A stretch of DNA of 64,000 nt from Seison nebaliae (GCA_023231475.1 JALJEE010001061.1:1-64000), one strand, 5' to 3'; positions 21,498 through 35,773 are shown, numbered from the stretch's first letter. The notes: generated by a model not told the origin, from the sequence alone. Numbers and translations are program-made.

Positions 21498-24400
21498 CAT
21501 TTAAGTTTATTTTATCTTCCATTCGTTTTATCGGTTTCCTCACCGAACGAATAATCTGTTTCGTTTGAGGAGTCGAAACATTTACATACATTTCCACCAT
21601 CTCCCCCCTCTCCTTATCATGGGAGGAATCTTCTTTGCGTTAAATATCGTAGTGATGAACACTTGTATTAGTAGAATGGGAAGGCATTTGAAAAGTTATC
21701 TACGATTGAATCTTCGGAAGAAATTAGAAAAATGTCCATCAACCAAATCAATTCTTCTATTTCATTATCAAAGACTTCCAATTTGATGTAAGTGTTGGAA
21801 GAAAGGAATTTATCTTTGTAACGTTCTTGATTCCATTAAACATTCGAATATTCGAATGGAAAGTGTGTAAAAAGATAGATAGACTCATCTCACTCCTTTA
21901 TTGATTTACCGACCGATTGTTCTTGATCGATCGATTGGTGAATGAATCAAAAGAAGAAATATTAAGATTATCTTACAAACAATGTAGCAGTTATCATTTC
22001 CAGTTTAGTTACTTACTATAAAATGTATTGTGAAAGTAAAGAATGTTTGAAGTTGAGGAAGAAAACATTAGAAATTTTTCTCATGACCTTCACACATTGA
22101 CAACTCATTGCATATAAGTATGATATGATTATAATCGAAAAAAAATCGTCTATATTATCATAGGAGAAAGTGAGATGGAAATAAGACTGTCCATCGTTCT
22201 CTTAATAATATGGTGGAACATCATTAGTTATCTATATAAGAAAGTTTTATATTGCGACTTTGTGCCAACAGTTTCCATCAAACAAATTCGTCCAAATGAA
22301 CTTTATTTCAAATTAAAATCTCATTTTTCTTCCTTCGACGTCACGGTCAAATTTCTTTCAAAATTACAAATCGTAGAATTACGGAATTTAGATATGTGAG
22401 TAGAAGTGAGTGATTGAAATGATTCTTACGAAGACTTCGTAGATGGAAGTCTTTAAAATACCTCGTAATTTAGTTGTCGATACGAATAAATTTGTAAGAG
22501 GTTTTCCCCTTCGACAATATTGTCGCTACTGTAAAAGAAGTTTCCAGTAAATAATTCGATTATTAAAGAAATAATTTGTCAGATTCTTCACTTTCCCTCA
22601 ATTCTATATCCTGAGAATAATTTGACTTTCGCCTACGCATCGTTACATAACAAAGTTAAAGTGAATTACATTCTCGTTCATTTCATTTTTCTTGTGGACA
22701 CATGAATTTCCATGTCACCAATTCCCTTCGGAGAGAAATGGAGAATTTGTTTATTTTGGTTGTTAAATTCTTGAAGGAATTCTTCATATTTTACATAATA
22801 GTCCGTCAGTGACCATTGGGTGGAAGAAGATAGGTTTGTTTTCTTCTAAATATTTGTGAACTATTCTCCCGAATGTATTAATAGCAATGCAATAATATAA
22901 TTAATAAGATATTTGTTTGGAATCGTTGTCCGATGTATCATACAATCGAAACTAATGAGATACAAACTCAATATAAGTCAATAAGAAATAGAAAGATTTT
23001 AATTATCTTAAATTTTATTGAGCATTTCTTTTGCATCAAACACATTCGCTTAATCAACATACAGTTCCTTTTTCCTTTCTCACAACCAAATTTCACAACA
23101 GTTGTCTTCCTTTTCATAAAAAGGGTTTTTCGTCTTTCCATAAATTTACGTATTTAATAATTAGTGCAAAAGTATAAGCTTTAGATCTCGTGCCGATGTG
23201 TTCGAAAGAATTGTTTGAAAACATTTAAGAATGAACATTTCCTTGAAAGTTCTTTTCCCTATAGAAATGTCTAATACTATTCTCTATGTTGAACTTCAAG
23301 TGCAAAACATTATCCCAACATTCCAATGTTCTTTTCGAAGTAGCTAATTCAACTTATCTCGAAAGAATTTTCCCTAGTTTTTTCTCCCAATTTTCTCCCT
23401 CACATGAAATCACTTATTAAGCGCTGAAGTCATCATTTGTTATTATGAACATTTGGACAATTCGTTCAATTTTACATGTTCTCACTTCAATTACAAAGTT
23501 CGTTAAGGTATTCTCTTGTACTGTGACATTCGGGTATTGATATATACAAAGTTTATGATTCGATGTGATCAGAAACCCAACTCCTCCTGACAAGTTGAAA
23601 TAATGATGTAATTGAAAATCTTTTCTCCCATAACAAGAAAGTAGTGTGTATGTGTGTGTGTGAGAAGTTTTAGTCAACGAAAAGTTTCAGTCAGAAAATT
23701 GAAGCAACTTTTGAGAATAATTTGAACTCGTTTTTCTGGTCGGTCGAGGAGGAAGGAAGAAGGAAAATCATTGAAAGAGAAATTTCCGATGTGTGATAAA
23801 TTCTATTTGCTCCAGTCCTCCTCTTTATTGCCCTTGACTACTCATTTAAAAATTATACTTCTACTTCCATCCTCCTTCTTCCCTCCTTCTCTCACAATTT
23901 ATTTCCGTTGTCTCGTTCATATCGTTGCAATGGTAAGCGAACCGTGTTACTGTCATTCATACAAGACAGTTTCCACTTTCCCGAATGTCATTCTCCCTAA
24001 TTTAATGTTTTTTGGACATCAGCACATGTTTCAATAATAACAATTAAACAATCTCATCTTTTCTTTTTGACATGGCTCGCCCATGTTGACTGATCTCCCA
24101 ACATATCTCGGTATATATCTATGTCAATTTCTCCATCCACCAATATGATTCTTTCGATTCGATGTTACTCTCATATCAGTATTCTCTTGGTCGAATGTTA
24201 AAAATGACACTAGTCGTAGAAGACGAACGGAAATTAAAGTGTTTATGTTTTCTTGCTACCCTAAATATATTTAGTCAAAGGGGTTTACTCCTTTCTAAAG
24301 AGTAATTAAAGGTTTGACGAATTGATCTTCTTCTGTCTTTTCACAATATTATCAATCGGATAATAATGATAAGTTCTTCTTAAACATAAGCTGAAAATGA

Positions 24401-27112
24401 ACGATCCATCTTTCTCAACTTTCACACCAACTTTCTTCCTCAAACTTCATCTTTCCAAAAAACAATTTACTTCTTTTTCGTTTATTCTTTAGTCGTCAGA
24501 CTTTGATCGAACTATATTTGTAGAACTATGTTAATTTATGAACTAGACATAAATTTATTTATTCAATTAATGCTGTGCATTAGTTGTAGAATAATAATTT
24601 GCTTTCCTTTCCTAATTTGGTGAAAAAATCACCGTTCAAATTAAACAAATCGTATTATTCAACAAATTCGATAAACAAATATTTGGGAATATATGTCATT
24701 TCCGTTAGTCGCTTTTCAAGACTCTTAAATTATTTATTTGAATAATGTTTCCTTTAAAATTCGTGCATTTTTCTCTCTCAAAAAAATTTCATCAACTTTC
24801 CCATTGTATGTGATACATGAAATATTCATTCTCTCACAATACCGTTTCAAGGAATACGTAACACTCGAAAATTTTGGTAGAGGGAGAGAAATGAATGTAT
24901 GAAAATAATAAGGGGAATGTGAATGATACAAAAAAGAAAATAAAGGAAGGAAAATACTTATTCAAAAGTAAAACTTCAAATTCCTCCCTGTTGTCTTTCT
25001 CTTTTGACAGGCAACAACTTCTGTTGCCCAGTCCGACCGTTTGTTGAGGGAATGAATAAAATTCCCTTTCTCAATCTTCACCGACATTGAGCAATCTTCC
25101 TTTTTTAACTATTGTGTGTTCAATTAACTTCACTCTCTGTTCACATATACGTAAGAATTCAATTATATCATTCGGATAATGAAAATTTTATGGTTTATTG
25201 TGCGTATATGTAAAAAGGAAATTATTTTCATTTTAAAAAAAAATTTTCATTTCTCTTCAAAAACGTATGGGGAGAAAATCCCCTTAAAATATATAAGTAC
25301 GTATCAGATAGTCGGGTAGATAGATTCTATCTGATAGATTGATGGTTCGGTGGGTCGTTGTTTTCAGTGAAATGAAACCGTATCATTCTCTATATTCATA
25401 CATAGATTCTATTCATCCACCAACTGAAATAGAGAAAAAAAGAAAAATATATTCAGTCAATGGCGATGACACAATGATATAAGTTGATACATATAAATAT
25501 ATTTGCTTGTCATCCTTCAATTTTCTTTCCGTTTTAGCTTAATTTTTGTGCTACTCTCCCCGAGAGAAATGTACAGTAAGTACGTTTAATGTTTTCCTGA
25601 CGGTAAATTGTCAATTACACATTTAAGTCATGGATTATATGAAATCCATTTATTTCAAATATCATCAACTCATTAGTCGTATGGGAAAGGAGCATCGATT
25701 TATCGATAATCTCACGATTAATATCCTCCATTTCCTAATGCTAGATTAAAATTGTTGATTCTAATTAATATGTTCATAACAACAACAAAACATTCCCTAC
25801 TTCAGTGACGAATTCGTCCTCTTCAAATATGTTCAGTTCTACTTTTCTTTTGGTTAGGTGGATGGATGGATTCATATGACGGATGTTCGCTTCAAATGTG
25901 TTGTATTCGAATTATATAATTATTTCTAGTATCAATTCCTCCAGTTAGTCTAATGTTTTAGGAACTAGATTCATTGCGAATAAAAAAAAGTGTGGTGTAT
26001 TTTTCAGTTGTGTTGTTGTTACACATTTTATTGTTATGTTTAGTTGTTGTTATCAAGGAAATTGATACATATACTCATCGTTTGAAAACATTAATTATTG
26101 GGAATAGGACAACAAAACTTCCCACACTCGATAACATTTGTTTTTATGATTATCATATTAGGAGAAGTTGAATTTGTTCAATTTTGTTAGGTCTCTACAG
26201 CGAAATTTCCAATTGAACTAAAAGTTTTGGGGAGAATATTATCTTTTTTTCAGGAGAGACAAATATCTGGGAGAAACGTGCATTTCCTTCCCTCCTTCCT
26301 CCAACATGAAAATTGAGTAGGATTAGATATTCATATGTCTATTAGAGGAGTGGGGGGAAGTGAATAAGCTAAATTGTATAGTTTCTGTCAGCTGGAAGGC
26401 ATTCCGAAAGAGTTTTTCTCGCCCACGCGTCTCATCATTGGCGCCTACGCATATTCTTTGTGCACATATGGCGCTGAATATTCCTCCTCCATTTCCTTCT
26501 CTCTCACCTTCTCGACTGAATATTAATTTATTTTGTTGCTCTACCTCGCGCTATGTTGTGTCAAAAACATTTTTATTTAATCAATCTCCATTCTCAATCT
26601 TTGTCGTAAGGAGAGCCATCTCATTCTTCCTAACCATAAGAACATCATCAATTTCTACTTACTCGTTCTTTCTCCTCCTTCATCTGTTTCTCTTCTCTGC
26701 AATTGTCTGCAGTTGATGGATTTATGTTATTATTTATTTCTTTTACACCAACTATTCCTTTCATCGATCAATTAGAAACGTTTTGTCGTTCGTTTGAACA
26801 GTTTGACAGGAGGAAAAAACAGTTTTTTAAAATTGAAATGAAATTTTTCGAAAATTCTTCGATTAATTCCCCTGAAAGAAATGGAGGGAAGGAGGAAGAC
26901 GGAGTGAACACATAGAAGGATTTTCTGTAGGGAAATCAGTAGAGATTTTCAAATAATTCCAATTTGCTGCATACACACTCGTTTCGATTGATGTGACTGT
27001 GTATGTGTGTGTGTGTGTGTATGTGTGTGTGTGTGTGTGGAAGGGAAGGAGGTAGGAATGTTGAAAAATTGATTTGTATCACTTCAGTTTTAAGTTTGAA
27101 AACGAATACATC
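21498..27112. other. 5.6 kb region without a recognised gene
   Basis: No conserved protein, tRNA or rRNA was seen. Several 60-120 codon frames occur (for example 22175-22399 and 26360-26716) but look like chance frames in AT-rich DNA. Polypyrimidine tracts and short microsatellites are frequent. Its position directly upstream of TENT5 suggests 5' UTR exons or regulatory DNA. Confidence 0.4.
27001..27039. repeat. GT/TG dinucleotide repeat
   Basis: About 39 bp of alternating GT with two ATG interruptions, 75 bp upstream of the TENT5 start codon. On the minus strand it reads as a CA repeat. Confidence 0.95.
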
Positions 27113-28096
27113 ATGTCCATTTCTCTTTCTTTCAAAGATACTTGCACTATATCGGCCCTTGTACCACATTCGACGCCGTCACTCGATTTGTCCGTGAACG
27201 AATCTTCGATGACGACGAAAGATCCACAAACACGTCAACCGAATGGAATAAGAAATATGAATAATACAATTCCATCAGCTAGCACGTCAGCATTGATAGA
27301 GACGATTGACGCCGTCAACGATCGTTTACATAAAATGTACGAGATTTATAGCAATACGACGAGTAATACGACCGGCGGCAACGTTTCCGAACCATCAAAC
27401 GAACAGTGGACAAGTTACGCTCATCAAATGGAAATTGAAGAGGAGGATGACGACGACGATGATGAGGAGGATGAGGAAGAAGATGATAATGAGATGGAGA
27501 ATAAATCGAAAGAGATAGATGAGTTAAATGAAATGAATGAAAATGTTCTTTTGACAAATTCATTTGTGGGCGCACAGAATAATGAGAATTTGAATTCGAA
27601 TAATTTCCATTTCCATTACGACGATCAATCGAATGTTCTAACTCAATCAGGACACATGACAACACATTTACCTATTGGAATGAGTGAGAAAGATGATGAG
27701 TTCTCAACAACGGCCAATCTCCTTCCAAGCGATCATCGAACGATAATTAACGATTCACAGACATCTTCCGTTCTTTCCACTTCCGAAATTTTATCTTCCG
27801 CCGATTCGTTCCACTCAAACAATCTCTCACATTCTATCGAATCGACTTCTTCCATCTCTCGAGATAGTAGTGAGGATTTGGTGGATGTGAACTCGACGAA
27901 GACGATTGTGAAGAAAACAATCAAAAACCGTTCACGATTATCAAATTCCAGTCAACAATTTAATCACAATCTCAATCACAACAACAACAACAACAGTAAC
28001 ATTGAGGAAGATGATGAGAATAATGATTCATCCATCGATTCCTTATCCACATATTTCCAACGATGTAATACGTCATCAACTGAATTGGATAAAACG

Positions 28097-28131
<35 letters not shown>

Positions 28132-29860
28132 TTCTTCTTCTTCGCCATCACTCGTCAATCATAAAACTATGAATTCGAAATGTAATACAAACAACGACAA
28201 CAACAACAACAACAACAACAACACGAATGAGGAAGAAGAAGAGGATGATGCTGATAGTGGATGTTTGTTACATAAGAAGACGACGAAAAATAATTTGACA
28301 ATTATAAAGAATGATAAGGAATTCAATGATTCCAATGCCATATTCATCGAGAATGTGAGTGAGGAGAAAGAGCATTTCAATCAAATTCCCTATATCACTT
28401 CACATGGGTTGAGTGGCGATGATGGGAAATCTTCTCCCACCAATATCGATTTCTTCAACATTCCTGAAGCTCGACAATATTTGACACACGATCAGGTTCG
28501 AATTTAAAAATTTTAATTAATTAATTTAATTATAATAATTATTTAAATATATTATAAATTCTATTATATTTATATATATAATCTATTAAATACTTTTAAT
28601 TTTTAGAAAGGAAAATTGATCGAGATTATGGAACGTGACATCCAGTTAATTCCTTACAGTGAATATCAATTGTTCACGGAATTACGTATTCATTTAATGG
28701 ATTTCGTCACTGGTCTCCGTACTCGTCTCCGTAGTCAAGGAATCGATTGTTATTCTGTTCGTTTGAATGGGGGAGCAGCGAGTCATGTCGTCACAGCCGA
28801 GAAGAGTTTGAGAGACAGATGTGGCTTGTACGAGTACATGGATACAGATCTGATATTTCGTGTTAATTTCGCACCGGAAGCTGGTTGGCATGACATCCGA
28901 ATTTGTCTCCTTCGATATCTCGCACATTTAATGTCGACATGTGACTATGGTCGTTCTGACGAGCCGTTATTGGAACTCATTCAACAAGCATTCATTACGA
29001 AACAAGTGAAAGTGGTAGATGGAGCGAACGAGTGGGCTCTCCTCTCACTCCGATGTTATCCATATCAAGGAAGGAATCTCGATTTGAAATTCGTACACAC
29101 AATGCATCGTCAATATCAATTCAGTGTAGATTCATTCCAAATCGAATTAGATTCTCTTTTGAAAGCTTATTCGACTGACGACGACAATCTTCATAAATGT
29201 CAACCATTGGCGGCGTGTGCGTACGGAAATTTTAGTGAGGCAGTTCAACATCTGAAGGAGAAGAGAATCTCGACGAAACATGCGGAGAATATTCGTGGTG
29301 GTGGACTGTTGAAATATTGCAATCTCTTAATCAACGGTTTCAAATCGTGGAAATCTGATTTGATCATGGAACGATATATGTGCGCACGATTCTGCATCGA
29401 TTTCAACGATCTGAATAAACAACGTCGAAGTATTAGTAAATATCTCGACACTCATTTCACCACCTCCTTAAGAGACATTGCACGTCGCTCAACTTATCTA
29501 CTCGCCTTACATCGTGTTGCTCAACGATCTCTCAATTGTTACATGCCTCAAGAACGACAACAATTCTTAGACATGATCCTTCATCTTCGCTACAATCTTC
29601 AAATGCAATTAGCTCAATTCGAATTAACTCTACCGACTGTCGCTCCTATCGGCTCTCACATATTTATGATTAATTCGAAAAATCCCATGACTCTGCCTTG
29701 CATCTTCTATCCGAGAAATGGATGTCAATTGAATCCTATATCCGATCGATTCGAACCCAACATTTATATCAACTCAACCGTCATACACGACCACCAATCA
29801 TCACCATATTCGAATAACGCAGCAAACAATCCCAAACGAAATAATAACCGTTACCAATAA
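27113..29860 (+). CDS. TENT5: TENT5/FAM46 terminal nucleotidyltransferase, 2 exons
   Basis: Non-canonical cytoplasmic poly(A) polymerase family that extends mRNA tails. Exons 27113-28495 and 28607-29860 give 878 residues. The catalytic half (exon 2) matches FAM46 throughout: VRLNGGAASHVV (GG/S helix), MDTDLIFRV carrying the two catalytic Asp as DxD, LKFVHTMHRQYQFSVDSFQI, and IRGGGLLKYCNLL. The N-terminal 460 residues are an added disordered region with Asp/Glu, Asn and Ser homopolymers; human FAM46 proteins have only about 60 residues here. There is a short insertion (SLRDRCGLYEY) between the GGAAS motif and DxD. The start Met is the first in frame, but later Met codons are possible. Donor GTTCGA, acceptor TTTTAG. 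Confidence 0.93.
28097..28143 (+). repeat. TCA/TCT trinucleotide run coding for poly-Ser in TENT5
   Basis: About eleven TCA codons followed by TCT codons give an uninterrupted serine run. A CAA/AAC run at 28190-28222 codes for poly-Asn nearby. Both are probably length-variable. Confidence 0.95.
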
Positions 29861-31444
29861 CAACTTCCCTATCAATCAATCAATCAATAATTTTATTAGA
29901 CAAAAAAAAATTAAAAATAAAAAAAATTAAAAAAACAAATTGACAAATTTCTCGTCGTCATCGTTGTCATTATGGATATGGAAATCAAATCAATTCTTTT
30001 CACAAAACCATCGTTGATGAGTTGATATCATTTCACTTTTTTATTTAGCAAATAGATTTCGATGATAATATCAGAGATTGACCATTTTCAACGATTCGAT
30101 GGAACTTCATTTTTCTCCTCTTCACAAAAGAATCTTCAAATGTAATCTATTTATCTCACTCATTTTCCGCACCCTACCATTCATGGAAATTGGAATATAG
30201 GAGAAATATCAGTTAGTGGTCGATTAACGGGAGAAGACAATAGTAGAAATGTTTTCTTCTTTCTCATACAAAGGCCAAAACTTTTCTTTATCCGTTCTCA
30301 CAATTTGACTCAATTTATCCCACAACACTTACTGAATCGTCATTTTATCGTGATCATCAATTATATAATCATTCATTAATATTTATTTTATTTATTCATT
30401 TACCAAAACTTCTATAGTTCCATATATATTTAAATATATATGTGTATAATCTCATCAACAATATCATCATCAATATCATCATCATCAATATTTGTCAAGT
30501 AAAAAGAAATCATTTGGATAATAATTATCACGATTACATATCTTCTTCTAATTTCCATGATAATTTCTTATACAAAAAAAAACACAACTTTTTGCTCTTA
30601 CATAAAAATGCTCGTATTTTCTATCGATATTTTGATTCAACAATTTTTATGATATTGTGATTTTCTGATCAAACAAGACTTCTGTATTCTCTTTCTCTAA
30701 TGCGCAAAAATTATTATCATTTCTATTAATCCTTTTTCTCTTTTGTATTTCTCATTCATATTTATAATCAACCTTTCGTATCTTTAATTTGGTGCGATTT
30801 GTAGGACTGATGAAAAAAGGAATAATCTCCCCGATTTTTGTGTTTATTCCCCTTCCCCCACACATACAATTACTCAAAAAACTAATACGTTTTTCAAGAT
30901 GCTTTTGATCAAGATCAAATATTATCAAAAATTATTTGAATCTCTATCGATAATATTCTCGTCAACTAAATTACAAAAAAAAACCATGAAAGGTTCTTTT
31001 ACCCGAAATATTAAAAAAAACCGGTTGCATATTATTCTGTATATTTATCTTTTTTTCGAATTCTCTACATACTAAATGTTTTCATAAAAATAAACAAAAT
31101 ATTTTTTTTTTATTTTTTTCACAAATTTAACTTCTTTTTTAAATTAAAGTCAGAAAACTTTCATAGTTAAGATGTTAATGAGCCATGATAGAGTTAGTTA
31201 AGTAACAATTGATTCGGAAGATAATGGAAAGAAGAACCTTAAGAATCCGGTGAGGAAATTATCTTTATGGTATTGTTTAAGAAGTTTTATTGAGGTTGAC
31301 ATGTAAACACTGATAACTGAATAAATAGAATAATTCATATTTGGCATTCAGTAAATCTTAATTTATTTTTATTTTCAATTGAACTTAGAGTTAATTAAAT
31401 AAATTTCGTTTGTTCACTCATTTTTTCCAACCTATTCCTCATCA
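29861..31444. other. Non-coding flank of TENT5
   Basis: Very AT-rich, with an ATCATCA-type repeat near 30453-30495 and several A-runs. No gene seen. Probably a long TENT5 3' UTR plus the promoter of the next gene. Confidence 0.45.
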
Positions 31445-32639
31445 ATGATTTTTTGGAGTATTTTGTTTATCGAAACTGTCCTCGCACAATATAACGGAAC
31501 GGATGATCAAGAAGAAATCGAATTAAATAATGATGAAATAATGTCTAGAACGAAGTTATTTCCACTTCAATCACTTTCTTTCCTCAATTTATTCATTTCT
31601 ATTGAATGTTTTTTTTCAACATATGGATCACAAATATTTATATTCAAATGATAATAAAAAAAACTCTATTTCTTTTCAGTTATAACGATAGTGTAGTAGT
31701 CAATTGGAAGGATAGTATTATTGACCACTTCAACGATAAATCATTAGCACTATTGGGTTCTCAAAAAAATTTGGATAGCACTATATTTAAACTGATACAA
31801 AGTGGAATATTGGAGTACCGGAAAGATGAGCCAATTACGACAAAAGAATTAGTTTGAATTTTGCTCTTCCTATTTCATGTGCCCGTCATTCAAGTTAACC
31901 AATTCACTCGGAGATACATATGCGAACATTTTCAAGACAAGAGACAGTGTATTGGACGTGATAATAAAGAATGAAACCATTTTATCCATCAAGCAGAAGA
32001 AGAAAGTCACTTATCAATATTCATTCCAAACGAAAACTGCAAATGTGATCGATGTGCTACGGAGGAATGACACGAATGATTTCGCATTTCCCTCCAATGA
32101 ACTCCGATCAGAATTAGCGACCCAACTAAAAGAGCACGCACATCTCATTTCCAATAGTTCGTCTTCTCACCATATTTTCATATGAAAGTATGAAATTAAT
32201 TTATATTAACATTATTATTATTATTATTATTATTATTCAATTTTAGATTTATCTACTCCGATCATCGAATTACAAAAGAACCGTAGAAAAGGTGGACTTC
32301 ATGTCGCCTACATATTACTTATACTCTTTTCCATTATTCTCCTAACTGCTGCACTCATCTTTTATCTGCATTATAAAAAAAGTTAGAATGGAATCTTCGT
32401 GACTCTGGTGATCATCTACAATCAGTGAAATTCCATTTTAATCTTCCTTCTTTTTATATCAACTTCAATTTTTGTTAGAAATCGGATTTCCTATCAGAAC
32501 ACAACCAAAAGGAAAAATTATGTTGGCCTTAGATGTTAAGCCACCGGAAGAAATTTCTATTTTATCAAGCACTCCGATGTATTACGCCACTGGATCATCA
32601 TTCTATTATCTTACGGATGATAAGAATCCAGAAACATAA
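31445..32639 (+). CDS. Small type I membrane protein, paralogue A, 5 exons
   Basis: Exons 31445-31554, 31680-31851, 31895-32156, 32247-32381, 32479-32639 give 279 residues with all frames closing. Signal peptide (MIFWSILFIETVLA), acidic linker, an ectodomain with GILEYRKDEP and N-glycosylation sites, one membrane segment (YILLILFSIILLTAALIFYL), then a tail of about 55 residues. Its introns match paralogue B in position and phase. All donors are GTT (GTTATT, GTTTGA, GTTCGT, GTTAGA). No named family; the fold of the ectodomain (beta strands followed by an amphipathic helix before the membrane) is reminiscent of SEA modules, but this is a weak inference. Confidence 0.7.
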
Positions 32640-34598
32640 ATTTCCCGTATATTATTCTCCTATTATCATAATTAAATTATTTCCAATACGTCGAATATGA
32701 TATTCTCATATTTTATTAAAATTTAAATTTCTCATCAATAAAATGAAGACAATAAAAAATGAAAGTTCCACTCTTCAGAGGAGAAAATATTTGGAGATGT
32801 GATCTAATCACAGAGAATTATTTCTCCTTTTTGATCAAACATCCGAATGCCAAAATGACGATCCTCATTTTAATTTAAAAATTCCAAAAATTTTAACGAT
32901 TCATTTCTATAGAAAAAAGTATGAAGCAAATAAGTTTCGCTTAACATATGTTAATATATATAAAGCGTTTAAGCATTAATGAAAAACATGTTCTCTAATT
33001 TTTCAAGCAAACTGTATATGAAATTGAAAACAAAGTCTTTTTTTCAATACAATCATTTTACTTAAATTACTTATTTCTATTAAATTTCAAATGTATATTT
33101 CTTTGTTTTTGAAGTACGATAAATTGTTCGTCATTATAATATATAGCACTGGAATTTTTAATTATATTTATGCTTTCCCTAATATACAAAGTTAGTGTAC
33201 ATATCTGAATTTTCACCTTTTTTTCATTTTTTAAAAAACTTTAATCTAATGATATTAAACTTATTGTTAATTAAGAGATTGATGTTAATTCCATTAATTT
33301 TAATTTGATTCATAAACATGCTCATTAACTATTTGTTTGTCATTGCTCCAATTTACTATAGATATGGAATTGGTAATCAGTCAAACTGAAGCGGAAAACG
33401 ATCAAATTTGCAATAAATTGAATATAAAAAATCATCCGAATTTCAAATCGAAATTTGTTCATTCCCACAAAAACTGCCAAAATCATCGAATTCTTCTTGC
33501 TCTGAATCCACAAGGTTAGAGTCAATTAATCATTAGTCTTGTTTTTATACTATAGTTTCTCTTCGGTTTAACATGAATTCTAAGAATGAGAGTCATTCAA
33601 TTGGGAAATATAAGCTAACAGTTGGGACTTATTTCATCAAACAATTCAGCATATCATTAAATATAGGAAAAAAGGATATTCTTAAGATTAACCGACAAAA
33701 TTATTAGTTTGAGTAACGATTTAAATGAAACTATTATGGTTTTCAGGTTATATTATATTTAGAGACAATCAGAGAACTTGTAACTTCTAATTTTAAAGAT
33801 TTGAGGGAGGGGAGTCTATATTGAAATTTTGTGTTATTGAATTAATTAATTTGTTAATTAATTACTTTAAATATTTATTATTAACGAAAGATCCTTAAAT
33901 CGAGTTTTGTATCGAGTCATTGTATGCGCAATCCCTTATCCGTCGTTAGTTCCAATTACTTTGCTTAATCTTCCTGAAGGTTCCGTCAACAACTGTTTTT
34001 ATCCCTCAGAAAACATCGAATTTCACGGAATTTAACAGTTAGTTAGCTTATAACGAACTTATCTAAATATTGAAACGTACAAAAATTTTTTATGAAGATA
34101 AATCCTTATTCATTTTTACCATTGTCAATTTCTAGAGAACAACTTAACAACAGTAGTCTCGGTAACTGAACATGTGAATATCATGAACATGAAAACTTCG
34201 ACCAAAGAATTTAACAGGTTATTTACCCGTTATAACCTATTCATTAATTCTTCATGATTTTTTGACGAAAAAAAAGAGATAATTGTTCGATTATTCTCTT
34301 TTAGTTTCTCTTTGATTTTTTGGATGCTTCCAAAGCATTTGATTCGATCTCAATGGATCATGGTGTAAGAATTTTACGTCAATCTGGCATGGATGAGTAT
34401 TCTTTTATTCGATTATTGATTGTTGGAATTATAAATAGGACGAATTTTAGATTTTTTTGGTTGTTTTCAATAACAATAATTTTCAAAATTTAAATTTCTA
34501 TTTAAACTTCTAATGTAAATAATACTAATTGTAATGAAATTATATTTCCTGAGAATGAACCATATTCTTAACTTTGTTTGATATTTTCAATTATTTAG
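32640..34598. other. Spacer between the membrane-protein paralogues
   Basis: AT-rich. Contains an isolated reverse-transcriptase fragment (34311-34450) and otherwise no supported gene. The first exon of paralogue B, with its signal peptide, should lie somewhere here but was not identified. Confidence 0.45.
34311..34450 (+). pseudogene. Non-LTR reverse transcriptase fragment
   Basis: The translated sequence FLDASKAFDSISMDHGVRIL followed by LIVGIINRTNF has the RT palm motif (F.D..KAFDS) typical of LINE-type elements. Only about 45 residues are recognisable; there are no flanking RT motifs such as YADD. It is a short relic. Confidence 0.65.
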
Positions 34599-35595
34599 CA
34601 CGCAAGTAGTAAGATCGGCATCCAGATTGACAGTTATATCGACATCCACATCCAAGTCAACAATAGGAATATCAGTACGTTTCTCTTATTGAAATTATTC
34701 AAAAATAAGTCATTCATTAGGAGGAAAACGAACTTGATGACATAATTTGGAAAAAATATGATATATTTGAACTAAATCAAAACGGAATTTTAGAATATGG
34801 TAAATCGGCAAAGATAAACTCCAAAAAACTGGTTAAAATTTTCCATTGCTAATTGATTTTTATACTTTGTACACAGATGTCTAAAGCATTAGAAGGCGCT
34901 TATGAGAAAATATTCGGTCGACTTGGTTTCAAGTATAATGTAACAATCCACAATGAGACAAATGAGAGGGGAAAGATTAAAAACAGAATCTGGTACGATT
35001 ATTTAATGCAAACAAAATTGACGAATGTTCAAGATTTTTTGACAAAAACTAATGCTCGGTCGGGTAAATTGAATATTTTATATGACAAAGTCAAATTTGA
35101 ATTAGATGCAAAATTAAAAGAGAACTTATCGCTTGTTTCACACAGTTAATAATTTTTTAAATGATCATTCAATTTTGTTTAAAACAGATCAATCAAAACC
35201 AATAATTAAAGTTCTTCGTAGTAATACAAATTCGATTTCTGCCACCTTGCAAGTTGCATCAATATTAACAACTTTCTTGATATTATTTGTAATTACATGT
35301 TATTGTATGAGAAGAAGAAGTAGTTAGAATAGAAATCTTTATTTAATTTTAAACTATAAATTTCATAGTATCTCCTGAACTTATCAGAGAACTTCCTACT
35401 CTAATTTCGAGTGGTAGTCTCCGACGTTACCAAGTGCAATACGGTACTTTAACTTCAATAAGAAACTTGACGCACCTGACAAGTTCTCCTGAAGATTCGT
35501 TTATGGTCGATGAAAAACCGAATTTGTTAAAGTTTACTACTATTCAACCACCCATTCCTGAAAAGAATCCTAAAAACCTTAATACTTTATCATAA
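34599..35595 (+). CDS. Small type I membrane protein, paralogue B, 5' exon missing
   Basis: Supported exons 34599-34674, 34721-34831, 34877-35144, 35188-35322, 35369-35595. The first is a Ser/Thr-rich stretch. The ectodomain has NGILEYGK where paralogue A has SGILEYRK, then a related strand-helix region, a membrane segment (QVASILTTFLILFVITCYCM) and a tail of about 80 residues rich in Ser/Pro. Intron positions relative to these landmarks, and their phases, match paralogue A. Donors GTACGT, GTTAAA, GTTAAT, GTTAGA. Sequence identity to A is low, so the duplication is old or the pair evolves fast. Confidence 0.65.
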
Positions 35596-35773
35596 TTTTA
35601 TAAAATTACATTTATATAATTCCCTCATATTTTTCTTTAGTGTTATGATTTCTTTAAGTTCATTTGATTGACATTGAATGACACGATTTCTATTTTAAAT
35701 AGAATTATAAAAGAAACGTGGATAATTTATTTAAATTAAAAATTTAAAGTTATTAAAATTTTTCTATATTTTT

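Noticed and set aside
22175-22399. Frame beginning with a hydrophobic stretch like a signal peptide
   Set aside because: Only 74 codons, AT-driven composition, no splice partners or homologue; kept as non-coding.
27976-28380. Minus-strand poly-Asp and poly-Leu frames opposite TENT5
   Set aside because: They are the complement of the poly-Ser/poly-Asn repeat codons and have no independent support.
33337-33525. Overlapping 60-codon frames on both strands
   Set aside because: Too short, AT-rich and mutually overlapping, with no homologue or splice context.
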